From contig OX327709.1 in NCBI GenBank assembly GCA_946807835.1, positions 22,755,501 through 22,819,500 on the forward strand: DNA of 64,000 nucleotides. Reading direction: 5' to 3'. The notes under the pieces were generated by a model, which saw only the letters and a program-made list of their open reading frames with translations, was not told the DNA's origin and made no database searches. The position numbers and the translations under genes were made by a program. This DNA is from Ailanthus altissimus (Eukaryota > Streptophyta > Magnoliopsida > Sapindales > Simaroubaceae). Shown piece after piece: positions 48,290 through 62,027 of the stretch (position 1 is the first letter of the stretch; each line of letters starts with the position of its first letter).

Positions 48290-51235
48290 ATTTTTTCGTG
48301 CATCAATGACGGTTTATGCGAAGATGTGGGTTTAAATTGTATAAAAGATAAATTGATAGAAAATCAGAAAATATTATTTAGGCAGACGTGTATTGGGCAT
48401 TTCTTAGATATGTCAAATTTGACATTCTCTGGTATTTTGGTGCACGAGTTATTGTTACATGAGGTGCATACCTCTAATTTAAAAGATGAGATGTAGTTTT
48501 ATATAGGGAGGAAATGCATCTGATTTAGCTGGCAAGAGTTTGTACTAATCACCAGACTACAAATGCGAGATTACCCTCCCGCCCAGCAGCTGAATAGAAA
48601 ATTGGGCACTCGATTATGGGATACATATTTTTCAGGGGTAAAAAAATTATCGTACATATTTCTTAATAAATAGTACGAACGTCTGAATTTAAAGGATATG
48701 GACGATGTAGATACAATAAAGTTGAGTTCATTTTATTTTGTGTATCGTATTTTGATCCCACGTGACGAGCGTAGTGTGATTCAAAATTTTGTTCTATATT
48801 TAGTGGACGACCTTAATGAGTTTAATAAGTATCCATGGAGCAATATTATATGGACCGTACTTCATAACTCACTTAAGAATGCTGTATTCAAAAAATTTGA
48901 GAAAATAAATAAGAAATGATTTACACAAAGTAAATTTGAGAGTTACAACATGTATGAATTTTCACACGCATTTCTGGTACGCCATAATTTTCTTGTACTT
49001 AATTTTTTATCTTAATTATTTATTTATTTTGTATACGTCAAACTTATATTTAAAAAATAATTATATTAGGTATGGATTTTTGAGGCAATTCTAATGTGCG
49101 GAGAGGTTTTTGGTGATCGCTTCTCTCGTATTTTGAATTGGACGACTCGAGGGACTCCACAGTTCAATAACGTTCAGAATACAATATTAGGGAAGGATTT
49201 GGTATATGTTAATATTAACGAAAAATATATTATTTATAATTTTTAATTTGTTTTAAGCGTAACTTAATATTATACTTACAGGTTTTTTAGGTACATTATA
49301 AATTAGCACCAAAAGACCATGAGAAGAAAGAGGCAATTGTCCAACTGGTTAGACGTGTAGGCATTCCAAGTGGAAGTTATACTGGGGACTTACCAAATAT
49401 GTCTGATTACAGCGAGAGCAAAAGCAAGCGCCCTAGGGCCTATACCCATTTCAGCGACCCTAACAATGATGTTATGGATGTGGAAGGTGATAGATATGAA
49501 TAGACAAACCCACAAATGTTAGCACCAATGCCAGGAGCAACGGTATATTACTTATCTACGTGATTAACTAAAGAGAAATTTTCATATATTTCTAAATAAG
49601 TCATTAACTATGATTATGTTTCTTGTAGTCTGAACACAGTGCATCTGCAGACTATGGCGTAACACATCAGATTAAGCAACTGTGGGAGGAGATGATTAAG
49701 AGATTTGAGCGTACTGAAGCTGCACTTCTGCAGAGAATAGACAAGGATAGAGATGAAATTTTTACAAGGGTTGATCAACTCTAGACCGATCTTACACAGC
49801 AAATGATAATGTGCTTTAGGCAATTATGCTCATTCTAACAAAACGAAAGCCATAATATGGTAAGCAAAATAAATTTAAAATCGCAATAATTTTCCCTTAC
49901 CTTAATTGCAGTTTGATTTATATTAATATATACATATATTTTAGTTTAGAGAGAACACACCAGCAGGCTGTCAATATGATTTTCAGACCCTAGCTATTGG
50001 TCATGATATACTGCCCCAGCCACTGATTGATAGTCCTGCAAGTGTTGAGATCTTGCCTGCCCCACATAAGGGAGTAAGTCAATTTAGGAGACCGTATAGG
50101 CCTGTATGGTATTTGCACACCCCGTATACAAATTAATTTCCACAAAAGATACATGAAAAGAAAAAAATTGAAATTGAAGTACAACCTCAAGCAGACATTA
50201 ATCCATTGCAGCAGATAGACTTAGCTATCATATTTGAGTTTCAGGCCTGGATGGACAAGGATGAGGGTGTAGTCATCTTACCTGGGCTTGACGCTAACCC
50301 GGCATGGTTTCGAGAATTGCTACACAGCTGGCTGGATGACTTTGTAAGTAAAATTATATTCAATAATTTTATCTCATTTTAATTTTATTTATTTAAATTT
50401 ACACATTCACTTGACAGTAATTATATGTGTTGAAATATTTCATTGTAATTGTTTGTTAATGCAGCATATTAATAAGTATTTGAAGGTGATTCGGCTTAGG
50501 CAAAACTATTATAGTAATGCATTGCCCCAATTGTCCACTTATGTGGATTTGTACTTCTTTATGAGTATTGAATCAAATTAATTATATTATCTTATTTCAT
50601 CTTTATTAATTATTCGATGGGCCTGCATTTTTAGGAGACTTTTAGACTCCTTTATAAGGAACACAAAAATGACATAACTAGCATTGTATGGAGTGATGAA
50701 GTGATGGCATATGCCCAATGTGCTAAAGAAATTTACTCGGTGCACGTATGTGGATTGAAGTTAATAAGGTAAAATATAATATTTTACGTAAATGTTGTTA
50801 TTTTTGTTTATAACTCGTAGTACTATTTGTAAGACTTATTTGAATTTTATATAGGTTTATATTCTTGTCAACTACAATCAATAGCATTGGGTGACGGCTG
50901 AGGTGGACATCTTGCATCAGCAAATAGTGATCTACGATTCCAGCATTAAGGGATTTGCCGATGGCGTGATTGAGAATCATGTCCTGCCATTATTTACGTT
51001 GTTACCCCATTACCTAGATGCTTGTAGATTTAATAAGCAACGACAAATTACACCTGACTTAACCCATTTTCATGTAATTAGATTAAAGAATGGAGTGCCA
51101 CAATAGACAGTAAATAGTAGGGATTGTGGGGTTTATGTTTGTATGTTTATAGAATTTTTGATGTTGTATCGTCCCCTCAATTTTGGTCCTGAGCATGGGT
51201 TATTTTTTAGGACCAGAATGACGATTGACTTGTGA
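48290..51235 (+). pseudogene. ULP1-like cysteine protease gene within the MULE, broken
   Basis: The N-terminal part (48290-48920) resembles the DUF1985 region found in plant transposon ULP genes: FYIGRKCI, FSWQEFVLITRLQM, then an open stretch 48698-48919. Two positions expected to be Trp and Arg are stop codons (TAG near 48496, TGA near 48520). A middle region (49080-50340) is split by intron-like AT tracts. The C-terminal peptidase domain (about 50860-51235) has HWVTAEVD with the catalytic His, YDSS with Asp, VPQ with the oxyanion Gln, and RDCGVYVC with Cys, so all four active-site residues are present. TAG codons lie just before HWV and after VPQ. ULP1 enzymes remove SUMO in the nucleus; passenger copies in MULEs have no proven substrate. 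Confidence 0.75.
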
Positions 51236-51504
51236 AAATGTGTAAAAAAAATAGTAAAAGAAAATTAAATGTTTGTATGTTTATAAAAAAAAATTTATGT
51301 ATTTTATACATTTCATTGTAAATGTATAATTAATCAAAGCATTCATTATTAACGACAATGGGGAAAAAAATAAACATAACAAACGTATCAATTAAACACA
51401 GTCGTAATAAAGTATAAATTAATTAGTCAAATAAGACCCATAACTACATGACTTAAAAATACAAATATACTTTATTAAGAACACATCAACTACCATGTAA
51501 TGGA

Positions 51505-53981
51505 ATTGGGTTTTGACAAGTTTGTCGATTATGTCCATGCTCCTTATAGCGGCTGCATACATTCTTTGTGGGAGCCTCACCTTGCGATAAAATTCGATTC
51601 TTCCGATGTCTTCCTGATTGCCGGCATACTATAAGAGGCTGGATGTCAGCAGATGTCAGCAGCTCTCAACTCCTTTAGAATAATCCAATCTAATGAATGA
51701 CCAACCAAATTTACTGGTTCACTGTATGCACACAACAAAGACTTAGTCGTGTAATATCGTGAACAAAGAGTCTGGTACTGGAATCTGACCTGCCTGCATA
51801 CTGCAAATGCATGAAGACATGGTAGCTGCCGCAGATCAAATATTCAACAACTATATGACATCCCTGGGATGTCTACTATTCCATTTCTTTTTCCGTCCTT
51901 AACGACAAAACGAGATTAATCTATTGCATACACTGTCATGCGAGCGAAATCATCATTATGCTTCCAAATCTTGTCATGGGCCCAAGTGGTTAAGAAGTTT
52001 GACATATTTTCTGCAGCCTTACGCCTCTCAACAAACTATCTTTGCATTAACTCTCTAATCCACTCAATTAAAGCAGTCACCGTCATGCCACGTGCTTCCT
52101 TCGCAACAGTGTTAATGCTCTCTGCAATATTGGTGGTCATGATGTCATATCTTCTGAATGCTCCCATTGATCGAGCCCATTTTAAAAAATCAACCTCCTT
52201 CTCTAAGTATCTCGTTGCCTTCGGTTTCATTTCTTGCATCTTATTAATTTTCCTTTGAAAGTCAACAATGCGATACGCCTTGGTAGCAATAAAATAGGAA
52301 GCCAAATATCCCCATTCTTTTGTTGTCTGCGACGGTATCTTATATCGTGCTACCAAATTACACTTCAAGTGATGGATGCATACACCATGATATACATTAG
52401 GAAATACCTCTCTAATGGCCTTCTCGATACTAGCATGTCGATCAGATATAAATACAAGATTTTCAAGATCGCCAATGACTCCTCGGAGTTTTGCCATAAA
52501 CCATTTCCATGAAGCATCATTTTCAGAGTCAGCAATAACCATGCAAGTGAAAAATTTTGGTTGTTTCCATCCTTGCAAATAGCTACAAACATTGTTCCTA
52601 AGTATGCATTTTTTAAAAATGTACCATCAACTAGAATAACCGGTTGGATGGAAGATTGGAACTCTCTAATACATGGTCCAAGAGCCATGAAGAAATATTT
52701 GAAGTGCTTGCAATCGTCAATCTCCAAATGCGTGACTGTACCTGAGTTCTGTTGTTCCAATATATGACAGTATGCAGGAAGTAATTTATATGAACCATCT
52801 TGAGTACCACGTATCAACACCAATGCATGCTCTTTAGACCGCCAAGCAGTAGGGTAAGTTATGTCCACACCAAACTCCTCACGTATGTCTGCTCGGATAT
52901 CCTTCGGTTTATAAAGTCGACTCGCAGATGCAAACTTATTCTTTATGAATTTGCCAATAATCCGAGACTTTGCTTGTTGATGACCATCGCATAATCGATC
53001 TAATTGGCATACGTGACTTGAATTAATTCTGCGCACAATGAAATATTTTCTTGCATCTGTCGACACTGCACGTAATCGCCATTGGCATCTATCATCGTCG
53101 CATTTTATCTCAAAACGATCTTTTGTCGACTTTGACACTTTAAGGCTTCAATTATCTTTAAGTGCTAGCATACTAATAGCTAGGTGAAGTTCGTCTTTGC
53201 TATCAAACAACTTTCCTACAAACACATCGCTAATTCCATTACTCGATATTTTATCCGATATGCCCAAGTCTGATGGTGGTATTGGAGGCATAAACGCAAT
53301 GGGGCTTTTCGCTTCACAAAATTCTATTCTTCTAACTTCAACATTTAGGGAGCTTGTTGAAACATAACAACGTTCGCTTTCTGCTAAATCATCCCCTTCT
53401 AAATTATCAACATCTCTAACATCATCACAGTCCTCTTCCACATCCCCAACATTTTCAATGTCATCACAAGCGTAATATGTATAGGCTGGGTCTTCATTGA
53501 AGGGTATAAGAGAAACATTGTGATACTCATTCGTTGTGTTTGCACCACTGCTCGAATTGATGAAGATGTATGACTCACTTGGTTGCTACCACTAGCTAAC
53601 ATAAAATGAGTATGAATCGATGATGGGTTTTGATTGAGGGGCTGTACATCATCTTCATAAATGGGAACTCTAGGATCCACTGTTACACATAAAGGACAAT
53701 ACGATCTTCTATTGGACTTAAAAAAAAATTGAACATCACTGTCGTTTCTAATCTCAATAAGTTTTAACTTATACCTCATTGCATCAATTGATTTTCAAAG
53801 TCACCTTACAGTTCACATTGTCGACTTCCAATGTATAACATACTGTATTTAAAAAATCTTCAAAATTAATATCTTTCATAATCGAAATCCTAAAATTACT
53901 ATAATCAACATAACTTTCTTCTCCATCACTATAACTCTCCCACTTTCTTTCAAAATAAATAACAATTGCATCATATTCCAT
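51505..53981 (-). pseudogene. mudrA-type MULE transposase, broken by a few lesions
   Basis: ATG at 53981 (MEYDAIVIYFERKWE) follows a CAG acceptor-like site. Two frameshifts occur (near 53780 and 53420). A nonsense TAA at 53148-53150 interrupts one frame running 53441-52365. Another frameshift near 52560 leads into 52578-52036. Domains: an N-terminal PB1-like region; the MuDR DNA-binding region around 53100-53000 with CQWRLRAV; and the MULE catalytic domain with Asp in ILVDGTFLKN, Asp in FISDRHASI and Glu in NIAESIN, all kept. Then a SWIM-type finger near 51830 whose first Cys is lost, and a C-terminal zinc knuckle CSRYKEHGHNRQTC near 51530 with its second Cys now Tyr. Overall about five lesions, far fewer than in the copy at 13440-15250. 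Confidence 0.88.
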
Positions 53982-54044
53982 AGGACCTGAAAAAAAAATG
54001 ACAATTAGTAAAATTATTTTAAAATAAAAAAAATGAAAACTATG

Positions 54045-54593
54045 CGCAATTACGCGCATCGAGAGGCCATCTCGAGTCCGAGATGTGCACATTGTGCCCA
54101 TCGCAGGGCCATCTCGGGGCCGAGATGCCTAAATTGACAACTGTTGCACCGGCCGCCGTCTAATTTTTGCCAAACACACTAGAAATCTTCTTTTTGGCCG
54201 GATTTTAACGTCTTTTACACCATTCTAACTTATTTTTCACATTTAATTCATTAATAACACCTATTTTTAACTTTAAATGTAAGTTTTATCTACTTTCTAA
54301 CTAAAATTAATTTTTCTAAAAAAGTTTAGAAAACTTACGAGATTTGGCTATTTTCTTGATTTAAAGTGATAAATATACTCAGCAATACTCGATTTTCACA
54401 ATAACAATTTCAAAAATATTTGGCCATCAATATGATTCTTGGTTCGGTAGAAAGAAATAAGAGAAGTTTATGTTTTTGATATTAGGGCAAAAATGTCAAA
54501 AAATGAAAATTTTGGTTAATAAAGTATAATCTAATTTACATTTAGTTAAAAATAATAATAAAAAAATAAGAGGATTATTTATAAAAATTTCCC
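54045..54593. repeat. MULE right TIR with tandem palindromes
   Basis: Inverted relative of 47243-47780. The inner GC-rich part has two similar palindromes 42 bp apart: CATCTCG-AGTC-CGAGATG (54068-54085) and CATCTCGG-GG-CCGAGATG (54110-54127). Confidence 0.75.
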
Positions 54594-54602
54594 AAAAATA
54601 TA
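54594..54602. repeat. MULE target-site duplication, right
   Basis: AAAAATATA, identical to 47234-47242. Confidence 0.85.
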
Positions 54603-55114
54603 TATATCTATAACCTTTGTCGCAACTGCTCCAAATTTAAGTATTTTTACAAATTAGATGTGAAATAATTTTTTTAATACCCAAAGTTATTATTTTATTT
54701 GCAACAAAACACTTTAAAAAATTTACAATAATTTTATATATTTAAAAATTACTTTTAGTTTGTGAACAAAGTTGTACTAAATTTTTTTAATAATATTTTA
54801 GATAATTCAATACTTAATATATATATATAAACCCTCTAACATCTTTTCCTTAAAACTTAAAATTTAAATTTTTTTAAATAAAAGTAAAATATTTTTTTAA
54901 TCTTAAAAAATAAACACTATTTTATAACCAAAGTGCCTCGTAAAATAATATATAATAGAGATTTTAATATTAAAAAATATTTTTAAATCGTGAAAAAATC
55001 GTATCAAACAATTTTTTTATTTTTTTAAATTTAAATATTTAATCATTTTCATATTATTATTTCATTAACTTTGTAATTTTTTTCATCTTATCATAACTTT
55101 ATATTATTCATAAA
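54603..55114. other. AT-rich intergenic stretch
   Basis: Low complexity. No gene recognised between the MULE and copia-C. Confidence 0.5.
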
Positions 55115-56305
55115 TGTTGGCATTGAATTTTTATTATATTCATTGGGAAATCAATCTGTACTATCCAATTTGATGCCACTTAGGTATAAAACTCATCATA
55201 GCATTGACACATTTTGTTGGAGATTTTACGTACTTTAATATTTTCATATCTAGTATTTAGCACTCTAAAACTACCTACATATTTTGCAGAAGATTTTACC
55301 TATAAGTAATTAAGAATATAAAAGATCATATATAATAGAGATTAAAAAATAATCACCACAAAACACAAGATATTTATAAGTCAGCAACAAACGCTTACAT
55401 CCACGACAGATCAAAGATCAGACTTCTTTATTAACAATTTACAAAAAACTCCAGGTCACAAAAACCTAACACAATAGATTAATTAAGAAATATAATGAAT
55501 AACCATAGCTTTCTTTCAAAAGATCTATCATCACTCTCTTGTGCACTCAGTATTCAAGTGATTTCATTGTTGCACTTTGTTGTACACTCAGCACTTTGGT
55601 GCATATTTATCTCTTTCTTCTCTATTATGTTTACATTTTTTTATGTTTGTTATAATTCTAAAGGATTACAAGAGTTTATATAGTATTTAAAATGTTCATA
55701 CAAACTTTAAATATAGTTGGAACAAGAGTCTACATGTTTAAAAAGTCTAAAATCGATTCAAAATAATTAATTTGACTTAAATAAAAAACTGTCAAAATAG
55801 GTGATATGGCACTACACTTTTAACGCCGCAATGATGTTGTGATCCTACACTAGCACTACGGTGTTACACTTTAAATGCTACAGTGTTGAGAGTTCTGACT
55901 TGAGCGCAATGGCACTGAGAATCCAATGTTGTGACATTCACACCTAGAGAGATTCGTCTCCTCGTACTTTCACCCCCCTTCCTCACTTCTGGCTTTCTAT
56001 TTCACTCCTTTTACTGTATGTATAATGTGTACTCATCCTGACATTGACTCTTTATTGGTTTTTAACTAAAAATTAAACTCATCTTAATTTTAAATCACTA
56101 AATTTTAATAATATTTATGTGAATGTTTAAATAAATATTTTGTATTGTTTATACGTAATTAATATTAAAATCGCAACCATGACAACTATTATAGCCATGT
56201 ATGATATTTATAGTGATGTTTTAATTAATACGACACTAATCAATAATAGTATATTTGACATGATTTTTTGTTTTTAATATCAACATACAATATTTATAAT
56301 GATAT

Positions 56306-58638
56306 TGTTGGGATTTGTGCTCATGTGTCATTTCAGTTTTGTATAAATATTGTAATTTTATATTTATGCAATAAATAAATATTTCATTAAATCGCTAATT
56401 ACTTTATTAAGGTAAGATACTTGTAACATTTCAGACATTATATAGATCTGAAGGAATTCAGATCAGGTCTAAGAAGTTAAAACCTTATTTGAAATAAGAT
56501 AGAGACCTAAGAATACTTGCAATGATATAGTTGCAAAGAGTTACAAGCGTTGTTAAGAAATGTCATTGTATAAGTTTATTATCGAAATGTATGTTCATTA
56601 TTTATTTTCACTGACGTAGGATCTATCGAGTAGAACCGATTAATATAGATCAGTATATATCTATATCTAGATTGTCCATGTAGTTAATCTTAACAAATTA
56701 TGAGCTTAGTTAAAACTCGTATAGATATATAAGTATTCAGTGAGGGCTGGATACTGAATAAGACTCAGTGAAGACCTCTAATGGATATCCCATAAAATTA
56801 TCAATAGAGGGTCTGCTCGAGTTAAATAGTATTCGTGGTCCATTGACTTGAACATCACGGTGGGCTTGTGAGTAATCCACCACACTTAGGTTCCACACAT
56901 ATCAAAGACCTTTTATAATTTAATCACTGGGTGTTGCTGGGTATGATTCGATACTTATGGAGTCCAGTGTGTATAGACATAGGATTTGTCAGCTCATATA
57001 GGTGAGTCAAATATCTAGATACTTTAAGGTTGTATTCCAAGAAGCCTTATGGCCATGAGAATTTAATATGGGAAAGAGTTTTCGTGGTATAAATAATATC
57101 ATAAAGGAGTTTGATTTTATTTATCGTAATATGAATTAAGGAAACAAGTTTATGGTTGAGTAATAAGGAACTTGACGGTGTTGGTTTATGTCTCTGCTAT
57201 TCCAAGATATTAATGACGGATAGATTGTATGAATATGGATTAACCTCAACTTTTATAGTTTAACTCGCTATTTTGTATTATCCATAACATGTATATGTGG
57301 GGCATCAGTTATGAACTTATAAAAATGTTCCATGAGACAAAATGGGTGTGAACTTAGAAATCTCACTATATGAAGTATACTCGTTGAGCATAGCGGACCG
57401 GATAGAATTATTCGATCTGAAATTTTTTAAGAAAATATAAATTTATTTCAGGGTCTCTTGATGAATAGTTAAGGTTTAAGTGTTAAACTTAAAATTATGC
57501 CAAGTGAGATTTGACACTTTTATCTATATAGTGTATGTTTTAAATTGTGCCAATAATTTGTATGGAAATTAAATTTGGCATTGGTGGACATAATTATCGT
57601 TTAAATGAAATAATCATTGTTTTATTTAAATTAAATTATTTGGTCATTTATTTATTTTAAGGTCTATCGGAGAATAATTAAGGTTAAGTGTTAAATTTAA
57701 AATTGTATCAAGTGAAACTTGACACTTTTATTTACTAAATATATGTCTTAAATTCTGTTAATAATTTATTAGGGTATTAATTAGTGCATTGGTATACAAA
57801 GTTATCAAAGAACGAAACAATTGATATTTCATTAATTTGCTATTTGCCGTACATATATATTATCAAATGAATTTAATTAATTTCTTTATTATTAAAGTGC
57901 TTGTCATTTATTTTATTTACATTGTTAAAACTAAAACAATTAGATATATGTTTATTTTCTATTAGCCGTTAACAAAAGTTACTAAATTGAATTAGATTCA
58001 ATTCAAAAGGAATAAGTGACATGCATTTAATTTGAAATTGCAAAGCTTGAGGTGTAACTTTCTATTGTCTTAAGACAATTGAAAGCCACTAATTTTTTTA
58101 ATAGTTGTCCACGTAGACATTCATCATATTCAATAAAATTGCCAAGCAGATACTGGCGAATTCAATTGCTTTGTCACCTTTGCTAAGTAACAAACAATTG
58201 ATTTTCATTGGCTAATTCAAAGGCAGTGTTGCCTATATAAAGTGAATGACCGAAAGTTGCAAAAGAGAGGAAAAATTTTGAAAACTTTGTGATAACTGTT
58301 GAATGTATGTTAAGAGTTAACATATAATAAACAGAAACAGTATCTTTACCATGAGAGTTATCTTCACTCTGAGAGTCAAAATTTATAAATAAAAAATAAT
58401 AATTATTACTTTATACATTTTGAGAGGAAAGCTATCAGTTTAGCTCGAAGAAACCTATCTCATTCACAATTAAATTTATTAACAAACATGCTTTTAAGGG
58501 TGAGTTTTTAATTTTATTAATATAGTGAAAAAATAAGAATATATATTTTAATTTCGCTATGTAGTATGTATGATATGTTATTATTAAAATATTTAATAAT
58601 ATACATATTCACTCAATGTATGGCACACAACACCAATA
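56306..58638 (+). mobile_element. Solo LTR, family S, copy 4
   Basis: Starts TGTTGGGATTTGTGCTC and ends ACACAACACCAAT. TATATAAA lies at 58234. The internal block is duplicated at 57435-57600 and 57655-57820. The insertion point is confirmed by the uninterrupted copia-C 5' LTR, which reads TAATGATATAAAATTTAT near 63200. GATAT (56301-56305) and AATAT (about 58638-58642) are a likely five-base target duplication with one change. Confidence 0.78.
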
Positions 58639-58925
58639 AATATAAAATTTATATTTAAACTAATATAACATTAATTAATAATACATTATTATTTTTTATT
58701 TACTATAATTATTTGAATAAATATAATAAATATCACTCACTAAATATCAATATTTACCCATATGCGCTTCTCTCGCATAGATCTTTTAAACATTACCTAC
58801 AATATATTTTTTTTTACCTCGAATGAAAATTTTCATTGATCTAACACTCCTATTGATACTAAACTCTTCATGAGATTATAAAAAAAATTCATACATAGTA
58901 AATGTGAATGATTTTAAACTTAGGG

Positions 58926-61247
58926 TGTATGCATGTGGGTTTGTGTCTATCATTTAAAATAGCATACGTATTACATACATATATGCGCAGCGAATTAGCG
59001 AAATGTAAAATTCTTAATGATAAACACTAATAAACTTGGCATGTTATCTCATAAATATAAAATACATCATAATTGAGAAATAGTATCTTATCAAGCCTTT
59101 GGTGTTTTGTCGAACCAGAGATCCCACCTTGAAGCAACCTATTCACAATTCTAGTTCCTCAACACGGTGGGCTTGGGGAAGCCAGAATAGCAGCTTTTCT
59201 AGCAAATGATTCAACTCTTGAAACCTTGTTTCTACCTTATAGTATAGATGGCCAAAATGGAATAAAAAATGGAAGAGGTATATTTTTGTGCTCTCAACAC
59301 TTGAGAGAATTTTCTAACACTTAGCAAAATTCACTTCTCTTACCTATCACCTGACATCATCGAATTTTTCTTTCATGAATTGAGCAACATATTGCTCTTT
59401 CATTTGTTTATCATTTTTCATCTGTTTTCTTATATAATGACATCCATTATAATGGTCAATATTTGCTATTAGTAATTTGTTTATCATTACTTACAATAAA
59501 CAAAATGAAACAAAATAAAATAGAAAATGATTAAAATGAACTTGGCCTATAATGACAACATATTGCTCTTTTATTCGTTTATCATTTTTCATCCATTTTC
59601 TTACATAATGATTAGAATGAACTTGGCCTATATCTTGCCAAAATGAAAAACACTTTTTCATTTGCAAGTTACATTTAAGGCCTACCATTTACAAGTGCTA
59701 CCCATTTATTTTTATTATAACATTTGATCAATAGTAAATAAATGATTTAATCTTATTAAATCATGGTATAAGTACATGTCAATTTAAATAAAAAATAGAC
59801 TGTTTGACTTCAATTAAATAATAATATTATATATTATTATTATTATTGTTACTATTATTTTATTCAATAAATATTTTAATGAATAGAACAATAATATTAT
59901 TTGTCCAACAAATAAATGTATTTTGATAATTTTTAAGTCAAACAATAATTGGCCCACAATGTATCATGTGTCAATATTCTATTGATCAACAACTAATTGA
60001 TGTACTTAAATCTTAAGTCTTGACACGGCACGATCGGAGGGAGACCAAAGTAAATTTTTGGTTTGCTGAATTTTTTTGAATCGGGTGCAAAACGAGTACA
60101 CTTCATATTGCAAAACTTTGTAGGTCCACTCCCGATTTTTAAAACAAAACTATTATGTGAGTTCGAGATCGATGCCCCACGCACACGTCACAAATATTAC
60201 AAATTAGTGCAGTATACCATACAAGTTAAGGTTATAGCGCATATGTATAATCCTTGAGCTAATTATATCCTGGAAGAGCAGAGATATAGATCACTGTTGT
60301 CAAATCCCTATATGCTCATCCGTGAACTTATCTCTAGATACATATCTTAATAAATAATATTTATAAATACTCTTACAATATTGTTTAACCCTGTAGGAAA
60401 CTCTTTTTCTGGGTTTGTTGCTTATGGCTATAAGACTTTTTAAGATACAGTCACTAAGCATCTGGATATATGACTCATTCATGTGAGCTGACGGATCCCA
60501 TATCTGTACACACCAGACTCTATAAGCATCGAATCATACCCAGAGACACCTAACGGTCACACCGTGAAAGGTCTGTGACATGCGTGGAACCAAAGTATGA
60601 TGGATCACTTACAAGCCCATCATGGTACTCAGGTTAAAGGACCACATATACTACTCAACTCGAGATGATCTTCCATTGACAGCTTTCATGGATGTCTATT
60701 AGGGTTCTCGTTGAGTCAGTTCAATATTCAGTCTTTATTGAATACCTATATATTATACGTACTTTCGGAAAGCTCATGGTCAGTAAGAACAACCATTTAG
60801 ACCATCTAAGTATAATATACACTGGTCTATGTAAAAAGATTCTATCGACAGACCTGCATCGGTGAATTAAGACCAGGAACATATAATTTGAGAATAGACT
60901 TGCATAATAATATTTTATAGCACCTATTGCAACTATGTTATTACTAGTGTACTCTTAGGTTTTTGTACTATTACACATAAGATTCTAACTTTTAGACTTC
61001 ACTGATTATTATAATATGTTAACTTTTTAGCATTTATAATTTTCAGTGATGTTAACCCTTAGTATTAATCTAAACTTCTTTAAATCAAATTTGAACCCCT
61101 TTATATCATATAATATCTGTAGCGTCACAAGCATTGAACCATTTAATAATTGTAATTAGCGATTTAACAAATAACGTATTATATATATATTATAAAATAA
61201 AATATTCATACAACAATGAGATGACACGTGAGCACAAATCCCAACAA
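58926..61247 (-). mobile_element. Solo LTR, family S, copy 3
   Basis: On the minus strand it starts TGTTGGGATTTGTGCTCACG (61247). Its first half aligns well with the others, but the part below about 60290 is diverged and suggests a subfamily. It still keeps the distal tract with CCAAGCCCACC near 59180. The internal duplicated block of the other copies is not visible. ORFs at 59491-59688, 59993-60184 and 60063-60257 lie in it and are not supported. Confidence 0.65.
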
Positions 61248-62027
61248 TAACTCATTCACTTTTCCATCATACAGTCTCAGTCTTATATTGTAAATCCCAA
61301 TATCTATGAAAGTCGTATCTCTACTCTTCAGTACTTTATCACTTCTAATATATTTTTAATTGGCAAACAAAAACCTTCAAAGACTCATATGGAAACACAC
61401 AATATAATAAAAGTATTATCTCATCAGGCATACATTCATGCAAAAATTAACAATGTTTTATACAATTTCTTAATCATCCTCATAGATTATTGCATTTTCA
61501 TTTTGCTTCTTTTATCTTAATCATTCTCTCTGGACAATCCATTACTAAGTGCCACATTTACTGTAATCAAAGCATTCATTAGGTCTACCTTTTAATATTG
61601 ATTGATATTCTCCTTACATCTCTATTCTCAACCCTCTTATCTCGTAGTCAATACCATTGTACCATTATACATTGATATTTTTCACCAATTCTTTTATGTT
61701 CAATCTGAATGATTCTTTAATCTGACTTGGATCACGATAACGTATACTTCCTTATAACTAGTTGTAGCTTAAGTCTCTTAAAAGGTTATCTCTAATCCTA
61801 AACTCACCAAAAAAAAGCTATCACCTTCCCCTCTATTAGATAATCATTATGCCCATTGAACTTCTTTGTATTTGTGAGTCACTATAGTTGAAATAATTTA
61901 TGCTCTGTAATATGGCTCTACAACCCATACTCCGCATTTGGTATAGATTTTAACCTTAGCTCTAATATGGCTCTACAACCCATACTCTACATCTGGTATA
62001 GATTTTAACCTTAGCTCTAATATCACT
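61248..62027 (-). pseudogene. Copia-C gag remnant and primer-binding site
   Basis: The primer-binding site is TGATATTAGAGC (62025-62014). A 55-bp unit holding a second, altered copy of this site is tandemly repeated at about 61909-62018. Near 61585-61530 the minus strand reads as a broken CCHC knuckle (ECFDYSKCG, then after a shift HLVMDCPER). No longer open frame remains. Confidence 0.6.

Larger units (their letters stand above)
47243..54593. mobile_element. MULE carrying a mudrA-type transposase and a ULP1-like protease
   Basis: A 7351-bp Mutator-like element with matching ends (GGGAAATTTTTATAAATAA at both termini in inverted orientation) and a perfect 9-bp duplication of AAAAATATA. Inside, a ULP1-like peptidase gene (+, about 48290-51235) and a mudrA-type transposase gene (-, 51505-53981) converge with a spacer of about 270 bp. 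ULP1-like genes inside MULEs are known from Arabidopsis, melon and other dicots, where they spread as passengers. The intact ends suggest fairly recent movement, while the coding breaks mean any movement now would need a transposase supplied from elsewhere. Confidence 0.9.
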
